A stretch of 64,000 nt of DNA. Source: Desulfobacterales bacterium. GTDB taxonomy: Bacteria; Desulfobacterota; Desulfobacteria; Desulfobacterales; JAFDDL01. The notes beneath the pieces are model-generated. The model did not search any database, was not told where the DNA came from, and saw nothing but the letters and a program-made list of their open reading frames with translations. Shown here in pieces: positions 33,759 to 43,478 of the stretch (the stretch's first letter is position 1; the number at the start of each line of letters is the position of its first letter). Where the stretch lies: positions 1 through 64,000 of the forward strand of contig JAVEYW010000003.1 of NCBI GenBank assembly GCA_034003325.1, in the 5' to 3' direction. Made by a program: the position numbers and the translations under genes.

Positions 33759-34952
33759 TTGAAAAAAGTGCTTATTTGCTTATTCCTTGTTTTGGTTATG
33801 GCATCGCAAACACTAGCGAGAGAGACTAGAAAGCCCCGGAAAACAACTCCTCAAAAGGCCGCTTCAGCACAAAAAGCGTCGCCTCAAAATCAACCTCCTT
33901 TTAAGGCCTTAATGGTAATGGAGGCGAGCACCGGCAAGGTGCTTGAAGAAATTAATCCGCATCTGAAACATCCTTTAGCCAGCGTCACCAAACTGATGCT
34001 TGCCAGTGTCGTCATGGAAAAACTGCAATCCGGAGCGATTCAGCTTACAGAGATCGTTACTACCTCAGCGGAATCCGCCCGAATGGGCGGCAGTCAGGTA
34101 TATTTAAAAGAGGGCGAGCGCTTCACACTTGAAGAAATGATGAAGGCCGTCATGATTGCTTCCGGCAACGATGCGGCTCATGCGGTCGCCGAACACATTT
34201 CCGGTACGCAAGAGGCTTTTGCGGAAGAAATGAATAAAAAGGCGCAAAAGCTGGGTATGAATGATTCCGAGTTTCACAGCGCCCATGGATTGCCGCCCGG
34301 TCCCGGTCAAAGTGAAGACATCAGTTCCTGCCACGATCTGGTGCTGTTGGCAAGGGATCTGCTCAACTATCCGAAGCTTCTTGAATGGACCGCCGTTCGG
34401 AGCGAACCGTTCAGAGACGGCGCTTTTATCATGCACAACCACAATAAGATCATTGCCAAACTGCCCGGTACGGACGGGTTTAAGACGGGATTCTATTCAA
34501 AAGCAGGATTTAATGTCGTGGCAACCGCTCAAAAAGACGGACTCAGGCTGATCGTCGTGGTTTTGGGCGGTCCGAGCGCCAAAATCAGAGACGCCGTGGC
34601 TATTGAAAAGTTTAAAAAATACATGGCAAAATACCGTATGGCGGCACTTGTTAAAAAAGGCCAGGATCTTGGAGACGCTGTTTCTCTTCCCGATGGCGAA
34701 ACGCAATCAATACAGGCCGTCACCGCTTCTGATTTTTCCTATCCCGTTATAAAGGAAAAAATAGCCGATATTAAAAAGGAAATTCATTTGCCCAAAGAAA
34801 TTGAAGGGGGCGTTGAGGCGGGTCAAAAACTTGGGGAAATTGTCTTTATGCTGGAAAAAGAGATGTTAGGCAAAGTGGATCTCATTTCTCCGGCGCGCAT
34901 AGGAGAGGCCGGTTTCTTCACCAAGGTTCTCAGGCGGGTCGGTTTCGATTAA
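33759..34952 (+). CDS. D-alanyl-D-alanine carboxypeptidase (DacA/PBP5-like)
   Basis: Trims the terminal D-Ala of peptidoglycan stem peptides in the periplasm. 397 residues with a signal peptide (KKVLICLFLVLVMASQTLA), then a lysine/proline linker. The penicillin-binding motifs are intact: S75-V-T-K78 (ASVTKLML), SGN (IASGNDAAH) and KTG (GFKTGFY). After the catalytic domain a C-terminal extension follows (KEIHLPKEIEGGVEAGQKLGEIV) as in PBP5 domain II, without an obvious membrane-anchor helix. The class A PBP gene begins 29 bases downstream, so the two are probably co-transcribed. Confidence 0.92.
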   Translation: MKKVLICLFLVLVMASQTLARETRKPRKTTPQKAASAQKASPQNQPPFKALMVMEASTGKVLEEINPHLKHPLASVTKLMLASVVMEKLQSGAIQLTEIVTTSAESARMGGSQVYLKEGERFTLEEMMKAVMIASGNDAAHAVAEHISGTQEAFAEEMNKKAQKLGMNDSEFHSAHGLPPGPGQSEDISSCHDLVLLARDLLNYPKLLEWTAVRSEPFRDGAFIMHNHNKIIAKLPGTDGFKTGFYSKAGFNVVATAQKDGLRLIVVVLGGPSAKIRDAVAIEKFKKYMAKYRMAALVKKGQDLGDAVSLPDGETQSIQAVTASDFSYPVIKEKIADIKKEIHLPKEIEGGVEAGQKLGEIVFMLEKEMLGKVDLISPARIGEAGFFTKVLRRVGFD

Positions 34953-34981
34953 ATGTCCCTTTATCCTTAGTAAATCAGAAA

Positions 34982-37900
34982 ATGCCTATGTGCCCGGTAA
35001 AGAGAATCAAAACAAAGACAAGGAGAATATGGCCCATAGTCTTGCTCTTTTTGCTGGTCGTCGGTCTATGCGTTTGGGGCGGGGTCCTTGCCCTCGATGA
35101 GATTAATACCTATAAGGGCCAGGCGCGCATTTTATCGCAAATGGCCTCGCGGATGCAATTTGAACTTGCCGATGGCCCCTCTTCCCGCCCGCTTTCAGCG
35201 CCTGCTGGCCCGTACGATATGCGCTTTGGGTATACGCGCTTACCCGATATAAAAAGCAGAATGGAAAAAAGCGGCTATGTCATTTCAAGAGAGGTTCGAC
35301 CGTCTGATTCCATGCTGAAATGGAGCCAATGGGGGGGCTTCCCGATTTTTCATGAAAAAACAGTATCAGGGCTGACGCTATTGGATCGGATGGGGGAGGA
35401 AATCTATGCCAGAAAGTACCCCCGGAACACCTTTTCATCGTTTTCCGAAATTCCGCCGGTGCTGGTGGAGATGCTTCTTTTTATCGAAAATAGAGATCTT
35501 CTCGATCCGCAAAAGCCCTTGATGAATCCCGCAGTGGCATGGGAAAGGTTGGCAAAGGCGTTATTTGATAACGCCCTTCAGCTTATTGTTCCCAGCCATT
35601 CCGCGGCGGGTGGAAGTACACTTGCCACTCAAACTGAAAAGTTCAGGCATTCCCCTGAAGGCGTTACGCATACAGCAAGGGATAAGCTTTACCAGATGGC
35701 CTCCGCCTCACTCAGAGGCTATCTGGATGGTGAAAATACACTTCAAGCCCGCAAGAATATCGTCCTTAATTATATTAATTCCATTCCGCTGGCCGCTCAG
35801 CCGGATTATGGGGAAGTCAACGGGTTGGGAGATGGTTTGTGGGCCTGGTTCGGGGCCGACTTAAACCGAGTGGCGACACTGTTCAGGGATCTCGATGCCA
35901 CTTCAAACGGATACTCGATCAACAAAAAAGCCTTGGCGGTCAAGCAGGTGTTGAGCCTCTTTTTGGCCCATAGGCGTCCCAGCCACTATCTGATCGGAAA
36001 GCGAGATGATTTGGAAGCGCTTTGCGAGACATACCTTGATCTTCTTTCCAGTCAAGGGATTCTTTCAAAAGCTATTTGCAGTTCGGCTTATGGCCAGTCG
36101 CTGCCGTGGCGTTCGAGCCCACCGCCATCTCCTGCCATGACTCAGGTCGAAAAAAAAGCATCGAATACCAATCGAATTCAACTTCTTTCGCTTCTCGGGG
36201 TGAAAAAACTCTATGAGCTTGACCGCATGGATTTGACAGCCAAAAGTACCCTTGATTTAACTGTTCAGACTGCGGTGAGCGAAGAAATCATGCGCCTGCA
36301 TGACCCCGCCTATTTGACGGAAAAAGGGCTTTACGGGTATCGCCTGTTGGGAAAAGGTGACCCCAAAAAAATCACCTACGGTTTCACCTTGTACGAAAAA
36401 ACACCGCGGGGAAATGTCCTGCGGGTCCAAACCGACAATTATGATCAAGCCTTGAATATTAATGAAGGGGTTAAAATGGAGCTGGGCTCGACCGCCAAGC
36501 TGAGAACCCTGGTCACCTATCTAGAGATTGTGTCCACCCTGTTTGACCGTTACAGCCAAATGGCGCGCTATGATTTACTCGCCGTGGAAATACCGCCAAG
36601 AGACACCCTGACCGCCTGGGCTATTTCATATCTGATCGGTACTCAGGAGCGAAATCGGCTGCACATGCTCAATGCCGCCATGCAGCGCACCTACTCGGCC
36701 TCCCCGGCTGAGGGATTTTTCACCGGCGGCGGGCTGCACAGCTTTGAAAACTTTAACCCGCAAGACAATTATCGTACTGTGACCGTTATCGAAGGGCTTC
36801 GATATTCCATCAACATGGTTTTTATCCGCTTGATGCGCGATATCGTGCGGTACTATATTTACAATCCGGTAAATGGCCCTGGCGCGCATCTGCGTGACCC
36901 CCTCAATCCGCAGCGGCGGGCCTACCTTGAAAAGTTTGCCGATCTTGAGGGAACCAAATTCGTCAGAATGTTTTATCGGAAATACGCCGGAAAATCTCAG
37001 TCGCAAATTTTATCCACAGCGCTTCAGTCGGTTTCACCGGTCCCCGCGCGCCTCGCCTATGTGTGCCGTTTTTTGGCGCCGGAAATGGAATTGGATGAAT
37101 TTGCGGAAGAGGTAAAGGCCCATCTTCCCAAGTTCACCTTAACCGACGACTTGGTTCAAAAGCTTTACTGGCAATCCGACCCGGACCGTTTTACCCTGTC
37201 AGACCGTGGGTATCTTTCCAGAATGCATCCGCTTGAACTCTGGGTGGCGGACTTTCTGCGAAATAAACGCGAGGCAAGCTTGCAGGAAATTCTAACGGAA
37301 AACGCATCGGTCCGGCAGGAAGTATATAAATGGCTGTTCCGATCTTCTCAAAAAAGAGCCCAAGACCAGCGCATCTACACCATGCTGGAAATTGAAGCCT
37401 TTGTTCAGATTCATCAAGCCTGGAAACAAGTCGGCTATCCCTTCGGAAGCCTGGTTCCCTCCCTGGCGACCGCGATCGGTTCCTCCGGAGACCGGCCTGC
37501 CGCGCTGGCGGAGCTGATGGGGGTTATCGTCAACCGGGGAATTCGCATGCCGCTTTACCGGATTGAAACATTAGTGTTCGCGGCCGGGACGCCTTATGAG
37601 GTTCACTTCGAGCGCGGCGCACCGGTGGCGCCGGAGAAAATCTTGGAACCCGATATCGCCGATGTGCTGAAAGATGCGCTTAGCCAGGTCGTTGAAAGCG
37701 GCACGGCACAAAGAGCCTTCAGATCATTTGTGGATCCGGACGGCACCGTCATTCCCCTTGGCGGCAAAACCGGAACGGGGGATAACCGATACGAAAAATT
37801 CGGGCGCGGTGGAAATATTATTTCATCAAAGGTGTTAAACCGTTCTTCCACCTTTGTGTTTTTTCTGGGAGATCGATTTTTCGGGGTTGTTTTGGCTTAT

Positions 37901-38002
37901 GTGGACGGGCCCAACGTGGCTGCTTACGATTTCACCAGTGCGCTTCCGGTGACCTTGCTAAAGATCCTTGTCCCTCGAATAATGCCGTTATTTCACTTAT
38001 GA
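34982..38002 (+). CDS. Large divergent class A penicillin-binding protein (GT51 plus transpeptidase)
   Basis: 1006 residues with one N-terminal membrane helix (IWPIVLLFLLVVGLCVWGGVL). The glycosyltransferase 51 part is recognisable but divergent: FIENRDLLDP around residue 165 holds the catalytic glutamate, then GGSTLATQTEKF, ARKNIVLNYINSIPLA and GLGDGLWAWFG. The transpeptidase keeps all three motifs: S503-T-A-K506 (ELGSTAKLRT), SIN near 610 and KTGT near 929 (GGKTGTGDNRY). It exceeds usual PBP1 length by 150 to 250 residues, mostly in the segment between SIN and KTGT. Lies directly after the carboxypeptidase gene. Confidence 0.85.
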   Translation: MPMCPVKRIKTKTRRIWPIVLLFLLVVGLCVWGGVLALDEINTYKGQARILSQMASRMQFELADGPSSRPLSAPAGPYDMRFGYTRLPDIKSRMEKSGYVISREVRPSDSMLKWSQWGGFPIFHEKTVSGLTLLDRMGEEIYARKYPRNTFSSFSEIPPVLVEMLLFIENRDLLDPQKPLMNPAVAWERLAKALFDNALQLIVPSHSAAGGSTLATQTEKFRHSPEGVTHTARDKLYQMASASLRGYLDGENTLQARKNIVLNYINSIPLAAQPDYGEVNGLGDGLWAWFGADLNRVATLFRDLDATSNGYSINKKALAVKQVLSLFLAHRRPSHYLIGKRDDLEALCETYLDLLSSQGILSKAICSSAYGQSLPWRSSPPPSPAMTQVEKKASNTNRIQLLSLLGVKKLYELDRMDLTAKSTLDLTVQTAVSEEIMRLHDPAYLTEKGLYGYRLLGKGDPKKITYGFTLYEKTPRGNVLRVQTDNYDQALNINEGVKMELGSTAKLRTLVTYLEIVSTLFDRYSQMARYDLLAVEIPPRDTLTAWAISYLIGTQERNRLHMLNAAMQRTYSASPAEGFFTGGGLHSFENFNPQDNYRTVTVIEGLRYSINMVFIRLMRDIVRYYIYNPVNGPGAHLRDPLNPQRRAYLEKFADLEGTKFVRMFYRKYAGKSQSQILSTALQSVSPVPARLAYVCRFLAPEMELDEFAEEVKAHLPKFTLTDDLVQKLYWQSDPDRFTLSDRGYLSRMHPLELWVADFLRNKREASLQEILTENASVRQEVYKWLFRSSQKRAQDQRIYTMLEIEAFVQIHQAWKQVGYPFGSLVPSLATAIGSSGDRPAALAELMGVIVNRGIRMPLYRIETLVFAAGTPYEVHFERGAPVAPEKILEPDIADVLKDALSQVVESGTAQRAFRSFVDPDGTVIPLGGKTGTGDNRYEKFGRGGNIISSKVLNRSSTFVFFLGDRFFGVVLAYVDGPNVAAYDFTSALPVTLLKILVPRIMPLFHL

Positions 38003-38043
38003 GGCATTTCCCCAAGCAGGCAATCGAATGGATGGATTTAAAC

Positions 38044-38073
38044 AAAAAAAACCTGCCAAGGGTTCGGCAGGTT
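38044..38073 (-). terminator. Terminator of tRNA-Ala
   Basis: On the minus strand AAACCTGCC and GGCAGGTTT form a stem followed by a run of T. It lies 15 bases after the tRNA 3' end and may also stop plus-strand transcription from the PBP gene. Confidence 0.75.
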
Positions 38074-38087
38074 TATGGTAAGGATGG

Positions 38088-38163
38088 TGGTGGAGATGAG
38101 GGGGATCGAACCCCTGACCTCAGCATTGCGAACGCTGCGCTCTCCCAACTGAGCTACATCCCC
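38088..38163 (-). tRNA. tRNA-Ala (anticodon CGC)
   Basis: Minus strand GGGGATGTAGCTCAG at the 5' end, D-arm GTTGGGAGAGCG, anticodon loop TTCGCAA read as CGC (codon GCG), T-arm GGGGTTCGATCCCC, 3' end with encoded CCA. 76 bases. Confidence 0.95.
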
Positions 38164-38260
38164 ACGAAGTGAGCCGGTATATAGCAAATTGTTCGGACGG
38201 GGTCAATTTAAAAACGTGTCAACGGTTGATAAAAGCAAATTATTTTGAAAAGGTTTTTAT

Positions 38261-40003
38261 ATGAACAATATCTTAATATTAAATGATGCAATCAAAGGTT
38301 TTACATTAGATCAGGACAAGATCATAACCCCCGAAGAAACCGTCCGAAGGCTCAAAACCAAATTATCGCAACTAAATCTCGATATTCTCGACCGCGCTGA
38401 ACGAATCGACAACGGGCGCTTGGACATTCCGGTCTATTTCAGTGTATGCGGGAAAGACGCGCTTTCCATTATCGGAACCAAAAAGCAGATGGGAAAAGGC
38501 GCAACCCTGCAGCAAGCAGAAGCCAGTGCGGTAATGGAGCTGGCCGAGCGCTTCAGCTTTTTCAGTTTTTGCAAGCAGCCAAATAATTTCGTTACAGCAT
38601 GCTATAAAGCTATCAGGGACAAGGCCATTTCTTTTGACCTTATCGCCCGATCCGTTCATGACGACACCGGCGAGCTTGACATCACCCGTGGTTTTTTTGA
38701 AACCCTGCCCCTTCAATGGACCCGGGCATATAATTTAACCAAACAAGAAGAAGTGCTTATCCCTTTTACCTGGTTTTATGCCATCAACGAATTCAATGGC
38801 CCGTCCGCCGGTAATTGCCGGGAAGAAGCATTGATGCAGGGGATATCTGAAGTTATGGAGCGCCATGTCTCATCCCTTATCAGTCAAAACCGGCTGAGGG
38901 TGCCATCCATTCGGCCCGAATCGGTTACCGATCCGATCGTGCTTGACATGTTCCGTAAATATCGGCAAGCCGGAATTCAACTCTTTCTATCGGATTTTTC
39001 GCTCGATACCGGCATCCCTACGGTGGGGGTTCTGGCGTATGATCCGGCCACCTTTCCAAAATCAAGTGAAATCGTCTGGACTGCCGGAACAACCCCTGAT
39101 CCACAAAAAGCGCTTAGCCGGGCATTGACGGAGGTCGCCCAGTTGGCCGGGGACTTTAATACCGCCGCCAATTACGTGGCTTCGGGCTTGCCCAAGTTTT
39201 CAACCCTTGCGGAAGCCGATTATGTCATGAATCCCGGAAAAGAAGTCGATATTCAAGACCTTCCCGATATCTCAAACCCCAATATTCGGATAGAGATTGA
39301 AAACTGCATTGCGGCCCTGGCCGATAACGGCATGGAGATTATCGTGATAGATACCATGCATTCGGAATTGAAGGTGCCGGCCTTTTACACCATTATTCCC
39401 GGCGCTCATTTCAGGGAACGGGCACGGGGTACCAGTGTCGGCATGTTTTGTGCTAAAATTGTCCATGAAAACGCTCAGCCGGCGCTCGCATTAAAAACGC
39501 TCAGGGAAATGGATAACAAATTACCGGGAAAATATTTCATTCAATTTTATATGGGAAGTTGCCTGCTGAACCTGGGTGATCCGCGGGCCGCCCTGCCCTA
39601 TTTTAAAAAAGCGCTTTCGCTCCAACCGAACGAGCAGGATATCCCCAGTATATATTCTTATATTGGTGTTTGTTTGAAAGAAATGGGCCTGTACCGGGAA
39701 GCCATCAGCGTGCTTCAACAGGGAGAAACTTTTGATCAGGAACGTACCGACATATATAATCTCATGGGTTTTTGTCATTTCATGCTCAAAGAACATGAGG
39801 CGGCTATTTTAAATTTCAAGAAGGTGCTCGCGCTGAACCCCTCCTCGGCCATTGATTACGCCAACATTGCCTCAAATTACCGGGATATGGGCCATACCGA
39901 CAATGCCATCCAGTATTATGAACTTGCGCTGGAATTGGATGCGGGAATTGATTTCGCCCGCATCAATCTGGAAAAATTGAGGGGCCAAAAGACATTCGTT
40001 TGA
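38261..40003 (+). CDS. YcaO-domain protein with C-terminal TPR repeats
   Basis: 580 residues. Residues 1 to about 395 are a YcaO ATP-grasp-like domain: the glutamate clusters that bind Mg-ATP are visible in QQAEASAVMELAERFSFF, REEALMQGISEVMERH and SRALTEVAQLAGDFNT. Residues about 405 to 570 are TPR repeats (YFIQFYMGSCLLNLGDPRAALPYFKKALSL; AILNFKKVLALNPSSAIDYANIA). YcaO enzymes activate amide bonds, either making azolines or thioamides in peptides or modifying proteins such as ribosomal S12. No dehydrogenase, E1-like partner or TfuA gene is adjacent, so a protein-modifying role is as likely as a peptide product. Confidence 0.88.
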   Translation: MNNILILNDAIKGFTLDQDKIITPEETVRRLKTKLSQLNLDILDRAERIDNGRLDIPVYFSVCGKDALSIIGTKKQMGKGATLQQAEASAVMELAERFSFFSFCKQPNNFVTACYKAIRDKAISFDLIARSVHDDTGELDITRGFFETLPLQWTRAYNLTKQEEVLIPFTWFYAINEFNGPSAGNCREEALMQGISEVMERHVSSLISQNRLRVPSIRPESVTDPIVLDMFRKYRQAGIQLFLSDFSLDTGIPTVGVLAYDPATFPKSSEIVWTAGTTPDPQKALSRALTEVAQLAGDFNTAANYVASGLPKFSTLAEADYVMNPGKEVDIQDLPDISNPNIRIEIENCIAALADNGMEIIVIDTMHSELKVPAFYTIIPGAHFRERARGTSVGMFCAKIVHENAQPALALKTLREMDNKLPGKYFIQFYMGSCLLNLGDPRAALPYFKKALSLQPNEQDIPSIYSYIGVCLKEMGLYREAISVLQQGETFDQERTDIYNLMGFCHFMLKEHEAAILNFKKVLALNPSSAIDYANIASNYRDMGHTDNAIQYYELALELDAGIDFARINLEKLRGQKTFV

Positions 40004-40057
40004 CCGCGTGGCTTTTAGTATTATCTTAAGGGGCAAGCACGGTGAAAGGAAAATGCC

Positions 40058-40267
40058 ATGACCAAATCAATTATCACCATTCCCAATATTTCTTGCGGAC
40101 ACTGTGTTCATGCCATTCAAAGCGAGCTCGTTGAAATGAAGGGAATCATCAGCGTATCCGGTGATCCTGCGAACAAAAAGATTGAGGTGCAATGGTCCGC
40201 GCCGGCCTCCTTAGAGGCGATTAAAATGCTGCTTAAAAAAATAAACTACCCGGCGGCAGCTGATTAG
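40058..40267 (+). CDS. Copper chaperone-like HMA-domain protein
   Basis: 69 residues forming one heavy-metal-associated ferredoxin-like domain. The metal motif is ISCGHCVHAI (CxxC, here C-G-H-C) followed by the usual LVEMKGIISVSGDPANKKIEVQW. Such proteins carry Cu(I) to P-type ATPases; the copA gene follows 140 bases later, separated by repeat copy B. AAGGAAA precedes the ATG. Confidence 0.9.
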   Translation: MTKSIITIPNISCGHCVHAIQSELVEMKGIISVSGDPANKKIEVQWSAPASLEAIKMLLKKINYPAAAD

Positions 40268-40273
40268 ACCCGC

Positions 40274-40374
40274 TATCAGAAACACGCATGAAAGCGCGTG
40301 CTTCATCGGAGAAGGTTCTTAGCTTCCAAGCGTCCCAGCATTCCAGCCGCCCAGCTTCCGGCTTTGCCGGATTA
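40274..40374 (+). repeat. Dispersed hairpin-ended repeat, copy B
   Basis: Starts TATCAGAAACACGCATGAAA with a CACGC/GCGTG hairpin, has a middle built from CCAAGCGTCCCAGCATTCC-like words, and ends CCGGCTTTGCCGGATTA. Lies between the chaperone gene and copA. Confidence 0.75.
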
Positions 40375-40405
40375 AGGCGATACGGAATTTTCCAGGCAGG
40401 TACCT

Positions 40406-42646
40406 ATGGCGGATCAAAAACTTACCCTACCGATCAGCGGCATGACATGCGCGAATTGTGCCGCCAATATTGAGCGGAACATCCATAAGTTGCCAGGCAT
40501 AACGGCCGCGACGGTTAATTTCGCCGTTGAAACAGCGACCGTAAGATATATATCGTCCCTCACGACACCGGAAGAAATTGTGGCCGTCATTCAACGCGCC
40601 GGTTTTGGCGCCCATATACCAAGGGAGGGCGCCGTCGCAGGGACGGACAATGACGAAGCACTTTACAAAAAAGCGGAGATTCGCGAGCAGACCATTAAAT
40701 TGACGGTCGGTATCGTGTTTACCCTTCCCCTTTTTTTGCTGAGCATGGGGCGGGATTTCGGCCTGACCGGTATCTGGGCGCACGCCGCCTGGGTCAACTG
40801 GCTCTTCTGGATTCTTGCCACACCGGTCCAGTTTTATACGGGATGGGATTATTATGTTAACGGATTTAAAAGCCTGCGAAATGCCGGCGCCAATATGGAT
40901 GTATTGGTGGCAATGGGCTCATCCGCCGCCTATTTTTATTCGATGACCGTTTTGATTTTCCCGGCAATGGGAACCCATGTCTATTTTGAAACATCCGCCG
41001 TTATCATCACGCTGATCAAGCTTGGCAAACTTCTGGAGGTCAGAACCAAGGGGAAAACCGGTCAGGCGATTCGCAACCTGATGGATCTCGCGCCCAAAAC
41101 AGCCCGAAGGCTGGTGGACGGAAAAGAAAAAGAGGTGCCGGTTGAACAAATCCAAAAAGGGGATTTTCTTTTTATTCGACCCGGCGAAAGAATTCCGGTA
41201 GATGCCGTCGTATCGGCCGGATCATCCGCGGTGGATGAATCCATGCTGACCGGAGAATCGATGCCGATCGATAAAATGAGGGGAGATTCGGTGGTTGGCG
41301 GCACCATGAACCTTAACGGCGCGCTCACCGTGACAGCGACCCGGATCGGCCGGGATACCGTCTTGGCACAAATTATTCAATTGGTCCAGGATGCCCAGGG
41401 CAGTAAGGCCCCGATTCAATCCATCGCGGATCGCGTGGCATCGATTTTTGTGCCCGTCATCATTCTGATCGCCTTGGCTACCTTTGGTATTTGGTGGGTC
41501 GCCGGCGGCCTTTTGGTTCCCGCCATGATTCGTTTTGTGGCGGTGCTGGTCATCGCGTGTCCCTGTGCCCTCGGGCTTGCCACCCCCACCGCCATCATGG
41601 CCGGCACCGGGAAGGCAGCGGAAATGGGCATACTGTTTAAGAACGCTCGGGCGCTTGAGCTTGCGGCCGGCATTGACACCATCGTGCTGGATAAAACAGG
41701 AACCCTTACCGTCGGAAAACCCAAGGTCACCGATGTGGTTACCGTTCCGTCATCCGGCATTTCAAAAGAAGCCCTGATCATTCTGTCGGCTTCAGTTGAG
41801 AAAGGCTCCGAGCATCCCTTGGGAAAAGCGATTACCGCCGAAGCCGAAGATGCCGGCGATGGGCTTTTACCGGTTACGGACTTTAAGGCCCATGGCGGAT
41901 TCGGTGTGGAAGGCTGGATAGAAGGAAGTCATATTCGAATCGGCCGGCCCGGCTGGTTTGATGAGACGGCGATTTCTTTAGGTTCTCTTAACGAGCAAAT
42001 TGATACCCTTCAGCATCAGGGAAAAACCGTCATGGTCGTGGTTCGGGAGAATGCCCTTGCCGGCCTGATCGCGGTTTCGGATGTATTGAAACCCGATTCC
42101 CAAGAAGCGGTGAAAGAATACAAGCGATACGGGTTACAGGTTCTCATGCTGACCGGTGACAATATGGCCGCAGCGCAGGCGATCGGAAAGGAAATCGGCG
42201 TTGATCAGGTCTTCGCGGAAATAAGGCCGGATCAAAAAGCACTCCAAATAAAAACCTTGCAGAATACAGGCCGAAAAGTCGCGATGGTGGGCGACGGCAT
42301 TAATGATGCACCCGCCCTTGCACAGGCGGATGTCGGAATTGCCATCGGCACCGGAACGGATATCGCTATGGATACGGCCGATGTTATCCTGTCAAGCGGC
42401 AGCTTGATGAATGTAACCAAAGTTATCTCGTTGAGTCACGCAACCATGCGAACCATTCGACAAAATCTTTTCTGGGCTTTTTTTTATAATCTGTTGCTGA
42501 TTCCCCTGGCTGCCGGTGTGTTGAATCCTTTTGAAGGATTGCCGCTTTTTTTAAGACAGCTTCACCCGATACTGGCCGCACTGGCCATGGCATTCAGCAG
42601 TGTTTCCGTTGTCACAAATAGTTTATTGTTATACAAAAAGAAATAA
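40406..42646 (+). CDS. copA: Copper-exporting P1B-type ATPase
   Basis: 746 residues. N-terminal HMA domain with GMTCANC (C15, C18); transmembrane metal site CPC in [15 protein letters not shown]; phosphorylation site [14 protein letters not shown] in the actuator ([11 protein letters not shown]); ATP-binding HP (GSEHPLGKA) and hinge [16 protein letters not shown]. The CPC and the C-terminal [14 protein letters not shown] / [15 protein letters not shown] signatures are those of Cu(I) exporters. It protects the cytoplasm from copper, together with the chaperone upstream. The Shine-Dalgarno is unclear (CAGGTACCT). Confidence 0.95.
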   Translation: MADQKLTLPISGMTCANCAANIERNIHKLPGITAATVNFAVETATVRYISSLTTPEEIVAVIQRAGFGAHIPREGAVAGTDNDEALYKKAEIREQTIKLTVGIVFTLPLFLLSMGRDFGLTGIWAHAAWVNWLFWILATPVQFYTGWDYYVNGFKSLRNAGANMDVLVAMGSSAAYFYSMTVLIFPAMGTHVYFETSAVIITLIKLGKLLEVRTKGKTGQAIRNLMDLAPKTARRLVDGKEKEVPVEQIQKGDFLFIRPGERIPVDAVVSAGSSAVDESMLTGESMPIDKMRGDSVVGGTMNLNGALTVTATRIGRDTVLAQIIQLVQDAQGSKAPIQSIADRVASIFVPVIILIALATFGIWWVAGGLLVPAMIRFVAVLVIACPCALGLATPTAIMAGTGKAAEMGILFKNARALELAAGIDTIVLDKTGTLTVGKPKVTDVVTVPSSGISKEALIILSASVEKGSEHPLGKAITAEAEDAGDGLLPVTDFKAHGGFGVEGWIEGSHIRIGRPGWFDETAISLGSLNEQIDTLQHQGKTVMVVVRENALAGLIAVSDVLKPDSQEAVKEYKRYGLQVLMLTGDNMAAAQAIGKEIGVDQVFAEIRPDQKALQIKTLQNTGRKVAMVGDGINDAPALAQADVGIAIGTGTDIAMDTADVILSSGSLMNVTKVISLSHATMRTIRQNLFWAFFYNLLLIPLAAGVLNPFEGLPLFLRQLHPILAALAMAFSSVSVVTNSLLLYKKK

Positions 42647-42692
42647 TCCCGCCCGGTTCCAATGGGGACGGAAGTTGGTGGCGGTTATTTTT

Positions 42693-43478
42693 TTATGCCC
42701 TCGTTTTTTTAAGAATCTCCTCCGCCAGGCAATGATAATCCTGTGATCCGATACTGGATGGTCGATAAAACACCACCGGTTTGCGCACATCCGCACTTTC
42801 TGCGATGGTGACATTATTTCGAATGACGGTGTCAAACATGAGCGCTTGGTAGGGAGGTGTCTCCTTCAGTCTTTCAGCTATTTTCCGGCTGATTCGGGTG
42901 CGTTGGTCGTAAAAAGTGGCCACAATACCCGTTATGGATAAGGCCGGGTTTATATCTTCCCGAATGGCGGAAATGGTTTCGAAAAGATCCGCCAAGGCCT
43001 CATAGGCGTACGGCTGTGTTTGACAAGGAACCACCACTTCATCGGCATAGGCGAACACGTTGACAGTAAGCAGTGATAAGGTGGGCGGAGTATCCAGCAA
43101 AATAAAATCATAAGCACCGTTGAGCTCGGCAAGACCTTCTTTAAGCCGATTTTCACGCCCCTCTTCTTCCACCAGCTCCAGTTCGGCGCCAGCCAGGTCG
43201 ACATGGGCGGGGATCAGATCAAGACCTTCCCATCCGGTATGAATGACAGCCATGGTGGCAGACGGTTTCCCGTTTTGAAGCAGGTCATAGGTTGTGAGCA
43301 TTCCTTCTCCAACTGTTACGCCCAGTCCCTGGGTGGCGTTAAATTGCGGATCCATATCCACAATCAACACCTTTTTCCCCGTTCGCGCCAAGGCGGCCCC
43401 GAGATTGATCACCGTTACGGTTTTCCCCACGCCGCCTTTTTCGTTTGCCACGGCTATAATTCTGCACTTACGATTCAT
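42693..43478 (-). CDS. ParA-family ATPase
   Basis: 261 residues with the deviant Walker A of the ParA/MinD class (ANEKGGVGKTVTVINLG), the switch VDMDPQFNATQGLG and Walker B YDFILLDTPPTLSLLTVNVF. Members position chromosomes, plasmids or protein assemblies by dynamic ATP-dependent binding. No parB or parS-like gene is adjacent. Instead it overlaps by four bases the end of a dynamin-like GTPase gene, so the two products are made together and may act together. Alternatively it could be a chromosomal Soj-like protein. Confidence 0.9.
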   Translation of the reverse strand: MNRKCRIIAVANEKGGVGKTVTVINLGAALARTGKKVLIVDMDPQFNATQGLGVTVGEGMLTTYDLLQNGKPSATMAVIHTGWEGLDLIPAHVDLAGAELELVEEEGRENRLKEGLAELNGAYDFILLDTPPTLSLLTVNVFAYADEVVVPCQTQPYAYEALADLFETISAIREDINPALSITGIVATFYDQRTRISRKIAERLKETPPYQALMFDTVIRNNVTIAESADVRKPVVFYRPSSIGSQDYHCLAEEILKKTRA

